The notes: generated from the letters alone by a model not told the origin. 64,000 nucleotides of DNA from JAPOXR01 sp965214695 (GCA_965214695.1 OZ243967.1:3224001-3288000); one strand, 5' to 3'. Positions 18,973-27,949 are shown, numbered from the stretch's first letter. Numbers and translations are program-made.

Positions 18973-19779
18973 ACCCAGGGATACCGGCGGCCGATCGGGG
19001 ATCTTGAAAGGCCGCCGGCAAGAGTATCTGGCACAGCCTGATCAACGCGAGGGAGGCGAGCAATTGTTCTGTCTCGAGTCCAGTCATGCCCGATATTGGC
19101 AATCCACCCTCGCTCACCGGGCGGCGGGTGCTCGGCGGTATCGTCACCTTGGAGGGTTTCGACTATCAACCGAACTTCTTGCAAACCCAATGACCCGTGC
19201 AGCAAATGAACACCCCTCCTCGAACTGCCTGGCCGGCGGCGCCAGCTGCGGCGGGCTTCGTCGCGGCAGGTCCAGCTTCCAGGCGAACTGCGTGCCGCCC
19301 TGATGCCCCAGCCTTCCTTTCATCCTGAGTGATGCTGGATTCTCATCGTGATTGCTCGCCCCACGCCCAACATTGCACCAGCCCGCCCGACCACGCGGCA
19401 GGGCCTGCAGAGCCATGGGCCCGGCACGTATTCGGTGCCGGATCCGGGCATGAATCGCCCCCGGCCGGCATGACTCGTCGGTAGACCACCCCGACATGAC
19501 CGCCGGATGACGGCTGGAATCCGGATCCGGAGGCTGGATCCGGTTATGGCCTCCGACGATTGAATGGGCTTGGGTTCAGACCGCGTAATGTCACGCTGGC
19601 CATTGACCTTGCCGGAAAACGCCCTACATGCTGCGGACACGTTCTGCGTTTGATTTGTGCTACCTAGATAACCGCACTGCCGATTAGCTTCGTTACCCCT
19701 GACAATGTGAGCGTTGACCAACCCGCGTCGCCGCAAGGTGTGGCGCGCGAAACCTGAACTCCTTTGAAAGGAAATGACT
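18973..19779. other. Intergenic stretch and leader of the cold-shock gene
   Basis: About 800 bases. No protein was recognised on either strand; a long minus-strand frame here is a high-GC artefact. A possible promoter for the cold-shock gene is TTGACC (19603-19608), a 16-base spacer and TACATG (19625-19630). That would leave a leader of about 150 bases, as is common for csp mRNAs. Confidence 0.4.
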
Positions 19780-19986
19780 ATGACTACTGGAACCGTCAAA
19801 TGGTTCAATACGGCCAAGGGTTTTGGCTTCATCCAGCCGGATGACGGCTCAAAAGACGCCTTCGTCCACATTTCGGCCGTGGAGCGTGCCGGACTGACAT
19901 CGCTCAATGATGGACAGAAGGTCTCCTTCGAGCTGCAACCGGGACGCAACGGCAAATCGTCAGCTGAGAACCTGTCCATCCTCTGA
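19780..19986 (+). CDS. Cold-shock protein, CspA family
   Basis: 68 residues forming a single cold-shock domain with both RNA-binding motifs: KWFNTAKGFGFIQPD (RNP1) and DAFVHISAV (RNP2). It binds single-stranded RNA/DNA and acts as an RNA chaperone. ATG 19780 is preferred to ATG 19774 because AAAGGAA sits about seven bases before it and almost touches the earlier one. Single-gene unit, with a strong hairpin 17 bases after the stop. Confidence 0.95.
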   Translation: MTTGTVKWFNTAKGFGFIQPDDGSKDAFVHISAVERAGLTSLNDGQKVSFELQPGRNGKSSAENLSIL

Positions 19987-20002
19987 AGGCCACGCTGATT
20001 TC

Positions 20003-20026
20003 CGCCTCCAACTCCGGTTGGAGGCG
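20003..20026 (+). terminator. Hairpin after the cold-shock gene
   Basis: Perfect 10-bp stem CGCCTCCAAC / GTTGGAGGCG with a TCCG tetraloop. No run of T follows, so it may end transcription with Rho or protect the 3' end rather than be a classical intrinsic terminator. Confidence 0.6.
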
Positions 20027-20305
20027 AGCACCCTGTCGTCAGCGACAAGTTACCGTGCAACAGCCGGGTTTGACGCTGACGGCGCAATCACGAGATTCCG
20101 TGAGATGTTGACGCCCGGCTGCCGCCGACCCACGATCGGACACGCCGGGCGGTCGTCACCAGATTGTTCCCCGCCTGACAGGCGCCATGGGCATGGCTCG
20201 GCCTGGTGAGCGTCGGATCACCTCGCCCCGGAAACACCCCAATTGGCCAGCAACAAATCATGCGCGGCCGCACCGTGATTTTTGTCTCCACCGGTTCGGT
20301 ACAAA

Positions 20306-20342
20306 TTGACCGGCTTTGGTGAAGTTGTTAGTATACTAACAA
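20306..20342 (+). promoter_or_regulatory. Promoter with overlapping 18-bp palindromic operator of the nicotinate operon
   Basis: TTGACC (20306-20311), a 17-base spacer and TAGTAT (20329-20334) form a clear sigma-70 promoter. The perfect palindrome TTGTTAGTATACTAACAA (20325-20342) covers the -10 box, which is where a repressor would act. Its size and symmetry suit a MarR dimer, and a MarR gene ends this operon (27503). A nearly identical site lies at 31471-31488. Confidence 0.85.
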
Positions 20343-20363
20343 TATTGCCAGGAACCTTTTCAC

Positions 20364-21221
20364 TTGCCCTATCATTCCCCCGAGTCCCTGCCGGAGGCAC
20401 TGAAGATACTTGAGCAGGGACAGGTAACGATCATCGCCGGCGGCACCGATTTCTATCCGACACGGGCTGGCGGAGGGGCGGGTGACTCGCTGCTTGATGT
20501 CACCAGGGTTTCGGAACTCGGGGGCATCACAAGGTCGGAGGAAGGCTGGAGGATCGGTGGCGCGGTCACCTGGTCCGAAATTGCCAACTGGCCGTTTCCA
20601 TCGTCCTTTGACGGGCTCAGATCGGCGGCGCGCGAGGTCGGGTCGGTGCAGATCCAGAATGCCGGAACCGTTGCCGGCAATATCTGCAATGCGTCACCGG
20701 CCGCTGACGGGGTTCCGCCATTGCTGGCGCTGGAAGCCGAGGTTGAGACCGTATCGTCAAGTGGTGCGAAGCGGTTGCCCCTGGAGGAATTCGTTGCCGG
20801 ACCCCGTCAGACACGGCTCGGTGCCAACGAGATCGTCAGCGCCATTCATGTTCCATCGAAACGCGGTGCCGGCTACGGCGCGTTCCTGAAACTGGGCTCT
20901 CGCCGCTACCTGGTGATTTCGATTGCCATGGTCGCGGCCAATGTCGACCTGGAGGCGGATGGCACGATCAGCTCGGCCCGGATCGCCGTCGGCGCCTGTT
21001 CTCCGGTGGCAAGGAGATTGCCGGAACTCGAGCAGGCCTCGGTCGGTCGAGACCTCGCCGGGTTGAAATCCTCCGACTGGATCGAGCGGGAATTCCTGTC
21101 GCCCCTCTCGCCGCTGGATGATGTCAGGGGAAGTGCAGAGTATCGCATCCAGGCCTCGGTGGAACTCTGCAGGCGGGCGCTGGAGTTGGCGGTGAACGCC
21201 GGATCGGAGCCGGGCACCTGA
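20364..21221 (+). CDS. Molybdenum hydroxylase FAD-binding subunit (xanthine dehydrogenase family, CoxM-like)
   Basis: 285 residues, the FAD subunit of a three-cofactor Mo hydroxylase. The flavin motifs are present: TIIAGGTDFYP near residue 24 and NAGTVAGNICNASPAADGVP near 100. The start codon is TTG at 20364 (product MPYHSPESL, the standard N-terminus), with AGGAA about nine bases upstream and no usable ATG. It is the first gene of the operon, 21 bases after the operator palindrome, and two bases before the Mo subunit gene. It probably passes electrons from substrate hydroxylation to NAD or another acceptor. Proposed substrate: nicotinate, inferred from the next gene but one. Confidence 0.92.
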   Translation: MPYHSPESLPEALKILEQGQVTIIAGGTDFYPTRAGGGAGDSLLDVTRVSELGGITRSEEGWRIGGAVTWSEIANWPFPSSFDGLRSAAREVGSVQIQNAGTVAGNICNASPAADGVPPLLALEAEVETVSSSGAKRLPLEEFVAGPRQTRLGANEIVSAIHVPSKRGAGYGAFLKLGSRRYLVISIAMVAANVDLEADGTISSARIAVGACSPVARRLPELEQASVGRDLAGLKSSDWIEREFLSPLSPLDDVRGSAEYRIQASVELCRRALELAVNAGSEPGT

Positions 21222-21222
21222 T

Positions 21223-23994
21223 ATGCAGGAGACTGCCGGCATGTCCATGATGGTCAATGGCCGCCAGTCAGATTGTCACCCCTTGCCGGGCGAGCGCCTG
21301 ACCGAGACCTTGCGCGAGCGGCTGGGATGCCGGGATGTGAAGGTCGGATGCGATGCCGGAGATTGTGGCGCCTGCACCGTGCTGGTTGCAGGCCGTCCGG
21401 TTTGTGCCTGCCTGACACCTAGCCGCCAGGTCGGCGGGAGGCCGGTTGAAACCTTGTCGGGCCTCCTTGCCGACGAGCCGCGTGCCCAGGCGTTGGCCGA
21501 GTCCTTCCAGGAATATGGTGCCGCCCAGTGCGGGATTTGCACGCCAGGCATGATCGTGGCAGCGGTGGCGCTGCTGCGCAGCAACCGCTCGCCGTCGGAT
21601 GAGGAATTGACGGATGCCCTCGGCGGCGTGTTGTGCCGTTGCACCGGCTACCGCCGAATCATTGCCGCGGTGAAGGCTGCCGCCAGGGGCGAGGGTCGTC
21701 TGCCGGACGACACGACCGGGGTCGGTGTCGCCATCCGGCGGGTCGATGGCGCTGCCAAGGTGGCCGGGAGGGAGGTGTTCGGCGATGACGCCGGCGAGCC
21801 TGGCTGGTTGGTGGTTCGGGTAATCCGCTCCCCCCATCACCGGGCCGCATTCGAATTCGGCGATCTCGAGGGTTTTGTCTCGGCAACCGGCGGCATCGAG
21901 GCCGTCCTGACCGCGGACGATATCGCCGGGGTGAACCGGTTCGGAGTTATTCCCGGCTTTGTCGACCAACCGGTCTTTGCCGAGACCGAGGCCCGTTTTC
22001 GCGGCGAGGCGGTGGCGGCGCTGGTCGGGAATCGCCAGATCGTGCAGGAATTCGATCCTGCCGATTTTCCGATCAGGTGGACAGCGTTGCCACATCTTGC
22101 CGATCCTGGCGAAGCGCTGGTTTCGGGTGCCCCGCTCATCCATCCCGATCGCGAGCAGAACGTGATGTGCAACGGTGTTGTCCGGCGTGGCGATGCCGAC
22201 GGAGCGCTGGCCCGGGCAGAAATTGTCGTCGAGGGCCAGTATTCGACCGGTTTCGTCGAGCATGCCTATATCGAGCCGGAAGCCGGAATTGCCATGATCC
22301 GGAATGGAAGGGTCGAGGTCCATGCTGGCACCCAGGCCCCGGTCATGGATCTCGAGAGCCTGTCGGCCATCCTCGGCATGGATACCCGGGACGTGCGGGT
22401 CGTGCCGGTTGCTGCCGGTGGCGGGTTCGGCTCGAAACTGGACCTGTCGGTGCAACCCTACCTGGCGCTCGCCGCCCTCAAGACCGGCCGGCCGGTCCGG
22501 CTGGCATATTCACGCAGCGAATCGATGCAATCGACCACCAAGCGTCACCCGTCCTGCCTTCGCATGAAGATCGGCGCCACGCGGGATGGCCGCCTGTGCG
22601 GCATCAACTACGAGGGCAGGTTCAATACCGGCGCCTATGCGTCTTGGGGTCCGACCGTGGTCAACCGGGTGCCGGTCCACGCATCGGGTCCGTACAAGGT
22701 TGATGACTATGTCGCCGTCAGCGCCGGTGTGCATACCAACGCACCGCCCGCCGGGGCCTTTCGCGGCTTCGGTGTTCCGCAGAGCGCCATTGCCCAGGAA
22801 ACGCTTTTTGACCGGCTGGCCAACAAGCTCGGCATGGACCCGCTGGAATTCCGGATTGTCAACGCCCTCGAAAACGGTGCCCCGACCGTGACCGGCCAGG
22901 TCTTCAGCCAGGGTGTCGGAATCAGGTCGTGCCTGGAGGCCCTGCGTGACGGGTGGTCGGAAGCCAATCTCCGGGCTGCCGACTACAACCGTCGTGCCGC
23001 GTGCAGCGGCGAGGCTGGAAGAATGGGGATCGGCGTGGCTGCCGGATGGTATGGATGCGGCAATACGTCACTCGCCAACCCGTCAACCATCAAGGCGGGC
23101 ATCCGTCCTGACGGAACCGTGGTACTGCACCAGGGGGCGGTGGATATCGGCCAGGGGGCGAACACGGTGATTGCCCAGATCTTTGCCGAATCGCTGGGCG
23201 TCCCGGTATCGTCGATCGATCTGGTTGGCGCAGATACCGACGTGACACCTGATGCCGGCAAGACTTCGGCGTCTCGCCAGACATTTGTATCCGGCAATGC
23301 CGCCCGCCTGGCCGGGGAATCGCTACGATCGATGATCCTGCGCCTGTGCAATGCGTCGGAGGATGCGGAGCTGGAGCTTGGCAATGGGTCGATGGCGGCC
23401 AGGGACGAGTCTTCCGGTCATGGAATTGATCCGGGCCGACTGGAGGTTGATGAAGACGGCTACGTGCTACAGGCCGTCGAGACCTATGATCCGCCGACCC
23501 GGCCGCTTGACGATGACGGGCAGGGCATTCCTTATGCACAGTTTGGGTTTGCTGCGCAGATGGTGACGCTGATGGTCGATACCAGCCTCGGCACGGTCCG
23601 GCTCGATCGGGTCCTGGCCGCCCATGATGTCGGGAAGGCAATCAACCCGATGCTGGTCGAGGGGCAGGTTCATGGCGGCATTGCCCAGGGAATCGGCATG
23701 GCGTTGATGGAGGAATATGTGCCAGGGCGCACCGAGAACCTGCATGACTACCTGATTCCGACCATTGGCGACGTTCCGCCAATCGAAACCATCATCATCG
23801 AGGAAGCCGATGAGCACGGCCCGTTCGGGGCCAAGGGGCTGGGCGAACATGCCCTGATCCCGACCGCACCGGCAATCCTGAATGCAATCCGCCGCGCCTG
23901 CGGCGCCGCGCTCAACGAGGTTCCGGTCACGCCGTCACGGCTGTTGACCGCAATCCAGCGGGCCAGGGACGAGACTGGAGGTACATCTGCATGA
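21223..23994 (+). CDS. Molybdenum hydroxylase, fused 2Fe-2S and molybdopterin-binding subunit (probable nicotinate 6-hydroxylase)
   Basis: 923 residues in one chain. Residues ~1-155 hold the two 2Fe-2S clusters (C43, C48, C51, C63, then C103, C106, C138, C140 in CGICTPG and LCRCTGY). From ~165 on comes the molybdenum domain, with AAGGGFGSK, APPAGAFRGFGVPQ, GAVDIGQGANTV and the catalytic glutamate in GAKGLGEH (about residue 875). These enzymes hydroxylate N-heterocycles or aldehydes with water. Most relatives have the iron-sulfur part as a separate subunit. The stop overlaps the 6-hydroxynicotinate reductase start (ATGA), so the likely reaction is nicotinate to 6-hydroxynicotinate. ATG 21241 is a possible alternative start. 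Confidence 0.88.
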   Translation: MQETAGMSMMVNGRQSDCHPLPGERLTETLRERLGCRDVKVGCDAGDCGACTVLVAGRPVCACLTPSRQVGGRPVETLSGLLADEPRAQALAESFQEYGAAQCGICTPGMIVAAVALLRSNRSPSDEELTDALGGVLCRCTGYRRIIAAVKAAARGEGRLPDDTTGVGVAIRRVDGAAKVAGREVFGDDAGEPGWLVVRVIRSPHHRAAFEFGDLEGFVSATGGIEAVLTADDIAGVNRFGVIPGFVDQPVFAETEARFRGEAVAALVGNRQIVQEFDPADFPIRWTALPHLADPGEALVSGAPLIHPDREQNVMCNGVVRRGDADGALARAEIVVEGQYSTGFVEHAYIEPEAGIAMIRNGRVEVHAGTQAPVMDLESLSAILGMDTRDVRVVPVAAGGGFGSKLDLSVQPYLALAALKTGRPVRLAYSRSESMQSTTKRHPSCLRMKIGATRDGRLCGINYEGRFNTGAYASWGPTVVNRVPVHASGPYKVDDYVAVSAGVHTNAPPAGAFRGFGVPQSAIAQETLFDRLANKLGMDPLEFRIVNALENGAPTVTGQVFSQGVGIRSCLEALRDGWSEANLRAADYNRRAACSGEAGRMGIGVAAGWYGCGNTSLANPSTIKAGIRPDGTVVLHQGAVDIGQGANTVIAQIFAESLGVPVSSIDLVGADTDVTPDAGKTSASRQTFVSGNAARLAGESLRSMILRLCNASEDAELELGNGSMAARDESSGHGIDPGRLEVDEDGYVLQAVETYDPPTRPLDDDGQGIPYAQFGFAAQMVTLMVDTSLGTVRLDRVLAAHDVGKAINPMLVEGQVHGGIAQGIGMALMEEYVPGRTENLHDYLIPTIGDVPPIETIIIEEADEHGPFGAKGLGEHALIPTAPAILNAIRRACGAALNEVPVTPSRLLTAIQRARDETGGTSA

Positions 23995-25448
23995 CCGAGA
24001 AGATTCGCTGCGATGCCTGTCCCGTCATGTGCTACATTGCCGAAGGGCGAGCCGGTGCGTGCGACCGCTATGCCAACCATGACGGAAAGCTGGTCAGGCT
24101 TGACCCGCTGACGGTGATCGAGGCGACCGAAGACAGGGGCGGCCAGGCGGTGCGGTTCCTGGATCTCGATGATGACTGGGATGGCGATCTCGTGCGGTCC
24201 GGTCGGCCTTTCGTGACAGCCGTCGGCGCTGGAACCACATATCCCGACTACAAGCCTGCCCCTTTCATCGTCAGCCAGGCAACTGACGGCGTGGACATGG
24301 TCACCGTCGTGACCGAAGGAATCTTCAGCTACTGCGGTGCCAAGGTCAAGATCGACACCGACCGTTTCATCGGCCATGAGATGGCCGTCATTCGCAGCCG
24401 GGGCGAGGCGGTTGGACATGTGACTACCAGTGAGTACGGATCGAAAATGCTTGCCCTCGGCGGGGTTGAACACCTGACCGGAGGCAGCAAGGGCGAGGGG
24501 CGGGCAACCTGCGATGCTCTGCTGGAGTTGTGCAATTGCCAACCGGTGGAGCTTTCCGTGGATGACGGCGCCGAACTGACGATCGAGGCCGGCAAGGCAC
24601 CGGTGATTGACGGCGCCAGGGAAAACCTCATGCGGGTGGGTTGCGGGTCGGCAACAATTGGCATGTTTGCCCGGCAGTGGGAGCCGCATGTCGATGAGGT
24701 GGTGGTGGTTGACGATCACATCACCGGTGTGCTGACCGAACACGAGGCCGGCAAGCAACTCGGCATGCGCCCGGCCGGAATACGGGTGACGGGCAGGCGT
24801 TCCACCCCCGGCCGGTATTTCAAATCGGCTGGGCCGGGTAGCGGCTGGGGAGGAACCAGCATCGAAAACCCGCTGGACATCATCCGGACTATCGACCGCA
24901 AAACCGCCTGGCCGGGGTTGCGGCTGCTGATGGTGTCCACCACCGGCGAGCAATGGGCCTATTTCGAGCTGGACGAAAATCTCGAACCGGTGACCGCCGA
25001 CATCCCGCCGCCATTGCAGCAATCGGCCGAACTGATTGCCGAGAATTGCGAACCCTCGATCTGCTCGGTCCTGTTCATGGGCGGTGCCGGTGGTTCGCTG
25101 CGGGCCGGGGTGACCGAGAATCCGGTCCGGTTGACCAATTCGGTTCGGGATTCGCTGACCTCGGTCACCTGTGGCGGTGCCGAAGCCTATATCTGGCCGG
25201 GTGGTGGCATCACCTTCATGGTCGACGTGACGCAGATGCCCGTCAATTCCTTCGGTTATGTCCCGACTCCGGCGCTGGTGGCGCCTGTGGAATTCACCCT
25301 CAAGCGGAACGACTACGAGCGACTCGGTGGCCACATGCAGGAGATCAGGCAACTCGAGGATGTCATCACCCCGGGTATCAGGAGGGTGGGCGTGGAAGGT
25401 GGCTGGGTCGACCCGGTCCGCCGGCACAAGCGGCACGATACGGGTTGA
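23991..25448 (+). CDS. 6-hydroxynicotinate reductase
   Basis: 485 residues. In Eubacterium barkeri the homologous enzyme reduces 6-hydroxynicotinate to 1,4,5,6-tetrahydro-6-oxonicotinate with reduced ferredoxin (EC 1.3.7.1). The N-terminus carries C7, C10, C14 and C24 in the spacing expected for a 4Fe-4S cluster (CDACPVMC, then AGAC). Further conserved segments are TVVTEGIFSYCGAKVKIDTD and GEAVGHVTTSEYGSKMLALG. Size is near that of the characterised enzyme. It overlaps the Mo hydroxylase by four bases. A ferredoxin-NADP reductase (31581) with the same operator could supply electrons. The family call is from memory of the sequence; activity is inferred. Confidence 0.88.
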   Translation: MTEKIRCDACPVMCYIAEGRAGACDRYANHDGKLVRLDPLTVIEATEDRGGQAVRFLDLDDDWDGDLVRSGRPFVTAVGAGTTYPDYKPAPFIVSQATDGVDMVTVVTEGIFSYCGAKVKIDTDRFIGHEMAVIRSRGEAVGHVTTSEYGSKMLALGGVEHLTGGSKGEGRATCDALLELCNCQPVELSVDDGAELTIEAGKAPVIDGARENLMRVGCGSATIGMFARQWEPHVDEVVVVDDHITGVLTEHEAGKQLGMRPAGIRVTGRRSTPGRYFKSAGPGSGWGGTSIENPLDIIRTIDRKTAWPGLRLLMVSTTGEQWAYFELDENLEPVTADIPPPLQQSAELIAENCEPSICSVLFMGGAGGSLRAGVTENPVRLTNSVRDSLTSVTCGGAEAYIWPGGGITFMVDVTQMPVNSFGYVPTPALVAPVEFTLKRNDYERLGGHMQEIRQLEDVITPGIRRVGVEGGWVDPVRRHKRHDTG

Positions 25449-25461
25449 GTGGCCGGGTGCG

Positions 25462-26340
25462 ATGAGCGGCATGCAGGCAATGATGTTGCCGGAGCAGCGG
25501 TTGCGGCTGCAGGAGGGGCCGATCGACCTCGTCATCGCCGCCGAATCGCCGGAGATGGGAGCGAGGGAGCGGGCATTCCGGGCCGCAGCCGACCGTTTCA
25601 GGGGTCTTCTGCAGGAACTCGTTGACGAATTGCCATTTCTGCGGCGGCACACGGGCCGGGGAAGAGCCGGGCTGATGGGGCCGGTCGCCAGGCGAATGGG
25701 TCAGGCGGTGGCACCACATGGTCTGCACGGCTTCGTGACACCGATGGCCGCGGTGGCCGGTTCTGTGGCCGATGAGATCCTGGCGGTCATGATGTCGGCA
25801 GCCCGTCTTGACCGGGCCTATGTGAACAATGGCGGCGACATCGCCTTTCATCTCGGTTCTGGCCAACGCTTCAGGATCGCCATCAGTGATCTGCAGGGGG
25901 CCGAGCATGGGCGGATCGATGTTGATAACCGGTCCGAAGCCGGGGGAGTCGCCACCAGCGGGCAGGGCGGCCGCAGTCATTCGCTGGGAATTGCCGATTC
26001 GGTGACTGTGATTGCCGCATCGGCGGCATCGGCCGATGCAGCGGCCACGCTGGTTGCCAATGCAGTGGATTTGCCTGGCCACCCGGAAGTCGAGCGCCGT
26101 CCGGCCCGCGAACTCAGCCCCGACAGCGACCTCGGTGACCGGCTGGTTGTGACTCGGGTTGGCGAATTGCGGCATGACGAGATCGACACCGCTCTCGACC
26201 GTGGCCGGAAGGCGGCCCAGGACATGCTGGCGGCAGGGCTGATCGAATCGGCGGCCCTGCTGCTGCGGGGGCGGGCCCGGATCGTGAGCAGGCCGGGAGG
26301 AATTCCCGGCATCGAATACGGAATGGAGCGACATGTTTGA
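25462..26340 (+). CDS. UPF0280 family protein (ApbE-like fold)
   Basis: 292 residues of the uncharacterised UPF0280 family, distantly related to ApbE, the FAD:protein FMN transferase. Visible features are PMAAVAGSVADEILAVMMSA and AYVNNGGDIAFHLGSGQ, matching the ApbE-type VDP/NIGGD region, and GVATSGQGGRSHSLGIADSV, where ApbE has its SGDYER-type loop. It starts 13 bases after the reductase stop and overlaps the next gene by eight bases. Placement inside the operon suggests a step in pyridine breakdown or cofactor maturation. That is inference; no function is established. Confidence 0.82.
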   Translation: MSGMQAMMLPEQRLRLQEGPIDLVIAAESPEMGARERAFRAAADRFRGLLQELVDELPFLRRHTGRGRAGLMGPVARRMGQAVAPHGLHGFVTPMAAVAGSVADEILAVMMSAARLDRAYVNNGGDIAFHLGSGQRFRIAISDLQGAEHGRIDVDNRSEAGGVATSGQGGRSHSLGIADSVTVIAASAASADAAATLVANAVDLPGHPEVERRPARELSPDSDLGDRLVVTRVGELRHDEIDTALDRGRKAAQDMLAAGLIESAALLLRGRARIVSRPGGIPGIEYGMERHV

Positions 26341-26917
26341 ACCCGAGATCAGGAAGATTGCCAGCTGGGTTGAGGAGATCCGCCACGAGGGCGGCCCGGC
26401 CCCGGACAAACCATTGCGCAAGGCGGCGATCATGGCGGTCATCGTCAACCCGTTTGCCGGACGCTACGTCGAGGAGATCGAATCGGCATCTTCCGGCCTG
26501 GTGAAACTGGGGGTCGATTTGGCCGGGCGGCTGAACGGGCTGATTGGCCCGGACCCGATGCTGGTGGAAGGATATGGCAAGGGCGCCATCGTCGGCGAGG
26601 ATGGCGAGATCGAACATGGCGCATTGTGGCATGCGCCGGGCGGCTACGGCATGCGGGAGGTTCTGGGGGGCACGATGGCCATCGTGCCGTCGGCCAAGAA
26701 GGTTGGCGGTCCTGGCACCCGCATCGACATTCCGGTCACTCACATCAACGCCTCCTATGTGCGAAGTCACTTCGACTCCATCGAGATCGGGCTGGCCGAT
26801 GCGCCGCAGCGACATGAAATCTGCCTGATACTCGCCATGACGTCCGGCGCCAGGATTCACAACCGGGCTGGCGGGTTGCGGGCAGACCAGATCAAGGGAG
26901 AGGATGGATTGAGATGA
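26333..26917 (+). CDS. DUF1185 ("amino acid synthesis") family protein, first copy
   Basis: 194 residues of DUF1185, whose structural model is Bordetella BB2672; the biochemical role is unknown. Conserved parts are AAIMAVIVNPFAGRYVEEIE, GYGKGAIVGEDGEIEHGALW, AIVPSAKKVGGPGTRIDIPV and SYVRSHFDSIEIGLADAP. It overlaps the UPF0280 gene by eight bases and the second copy by four. No signal peptide; cytosolic. Its fold class is shared with YjgF/RidA-like proteins as I recall, so handling of an enamine or amide intermediate is conceivable, but this is inference. Confidence 0.88.
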   Translation: MFEPEIRKIASWVEEIRHEGGPAPDKPLRKAAIMAVIVNPFAGRYVEEIESASSGLVKLGVDLAGRLNGLIGPDPMLVEGYGKGAIVGEDGEIEHGALWHAPGGYGMREVLGGTMAIVPSAKKVGGPGTRIDIPVTHINASYVRSHFDSIEIGLADAPQRHEICLILAMTSGARIHNRAGGLRADQIKGEDGLR

Positions 26918-27498
26918 AGGCACAAATTCGCAAGACACTGGTGAGCATCGAGGAGACCTGCCGGGAAGCCGGGAAGGAGATTGAGCCGCCGACCCGCAAG
27001 GCAGTGGCAGTGGCAGTGATTGCCAATCCATTTGCCGGAGAGTTTGTCGAGGACCTGTCGCTGCTGATGGATATTGGCGCCGAACTGGGCGGGCTGCTCG
27101 GCGGAATGTGTGTGGGTGCGCTGGGGATCCGGCCGGACGAGGCTGAAAGCTATGGCAAGGCGGCCATGGTTGGCGAGGGCGGTGAGCTTGAGCATGCCGC
27201 TGCCATCCTGCATCCGAAGCTCGGAGCACCGCTGCGAAAGGCGGTGGGCAAGGGTGCTGCCCTGGTCCCGTCTTCGAAGAAGGCCGGCGGCATGGGTCAG
27301 CCGCTGGATGTGCCGCTCGGGCACAAGGATGCCGCCTATGTCAGGTCGCACTTTGATGGAATCGAGGTCAGGCTGAATGACGCGCCGCGTTCCGGCGAAA
27401 TCATGGTGGCGGTGGCGGTTACCGACAGCGGACGCCCGCTACCCAGGGTTGGTGGGCTCGCTGCCGCCGAGGCCGAGGGCAAGGACGGGCTTCGCTGA
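26914..27498 (+). CDS. DUF1185 family protein, second copy
   Basis: 194 residues, a tandem paralogue of the preceding gene. They share the framework VIANPFAGEFVEDL, SYGKAAMVGEGGELEHAAAI, LVPSSKKAGGMGQPLDVPLG and YVRSHFDGIEVRLNDAP, and nearly the same C-terminus (EGKDGLR against KGEDGLR). The two differ widely elsewhere, so the duplication is old and both copies have been kept, which suggests a hetero-oligomer or two related steps. ATGA overlap with the first copy. The MarR gene follows four bases after the stop. Confidence 0.88.
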   Translation: MKAQIRKTLVSIEETCREAGKEIEPPTRKAVAVAVIANPFAGEFVEDLSLLMDIGAELGGLLGGMCVGALGIRPDEAESYGKAAMVGEGGELEHAAAILHPKLGAPLRKAVGKGAALVPSSKKAGGMGQPLDVPLGHKDAAYVRSHFDGIEVRLNDAPRSGEIMVAVAVTDSGRPLPRVGGLAAAEAEGKDGLR

Positions 27499-27502
27499 GC
27501 CC

Positions 27503-27949
27503 ATGACCAGGACTGCAGCGAGCGAAGGCAGCGAGCCGGAGGCCTACCTTCTCGAGGAGCAGGTCGGGTTTCTGCTCAGGCTGGCCAACCAGCGACATGT
27601 CGCCATCTTCCAGTCGCAGGCACCGTGCGGATTGACCCCGACCCAGTTTGCCGCCCTGGTCAAGATTGCCGAGATCGGCGAGTGCTCCCAGAATGACCTC
27701 GGCCGCCGGATCAAGATGGATGTCGCCACGGCCAAGGGGGTGGTCGACCGGATCTTCGAGAAGGGGCTGGTCGAGTTTACCGACGATCCGAATGACCGGA
27801 GGCGCAAGCTGATCATCCTGTCGCGCGCCGGCAAGGCGGCGATCCCGGAACTTCACCGCCAGGGCCAAGGCATAACCCGCTCGACTCTCGAACCACTCAC
27901 CGATGGCGAGCGCGAGGTCTTCCTGCACCTGGTTGCCAAGCTGACCTGA
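27503..27949 (+). CDS. MarR-family transcriptional regulator
   Basis: 148 residues. The winged-helix core is clear: LTPTQFAALVKIAEIGECSQ, NDLGRRIKMDVATAKGVVDR for the recognition helix region, and DDPNDRRRKLIILS for the wing. It is the last gene of the nicotinate-type operon, four bases after the DUF1185 pair, so it is probably autoregulated. MarR dimers bind 16-20 bp palindromes. The 18-bp palindrome over the operon's -10 box (20325-20342) and its twin at 31471-31488 are the obvious targets, with a pathway intermediate as inducer. Confidence 0.93.
   Translation: MTRTAASEGSEPEAYLLEEQVGFLLRLANQRHVAIFQSQAPCGLTPTQFAALVKIAEIGECSQNDLGRRIKMDVATAKGVVDRIFEKGLVEFTDDPNDRRRKLIILSRAGKAAIPELHRQGQGITRSTLEPLTDGEREVFLHLVAKLT

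Noticed and set aside
23748..25652. Long minus-strand reading frame of over 600 codons opposite the 6-hydroxynicotinate reductase
   Set aside because: High-GC shadow of the plus-strand genes: no family motifs, no ribosome binding site, and it covers parts of three well-supported genes.
26333..27498. The two DUF1185 genes as a recent tandem duplication
   Set aside because: Apart from the conserved framework the two proteins differ widely, so the duplication is old.
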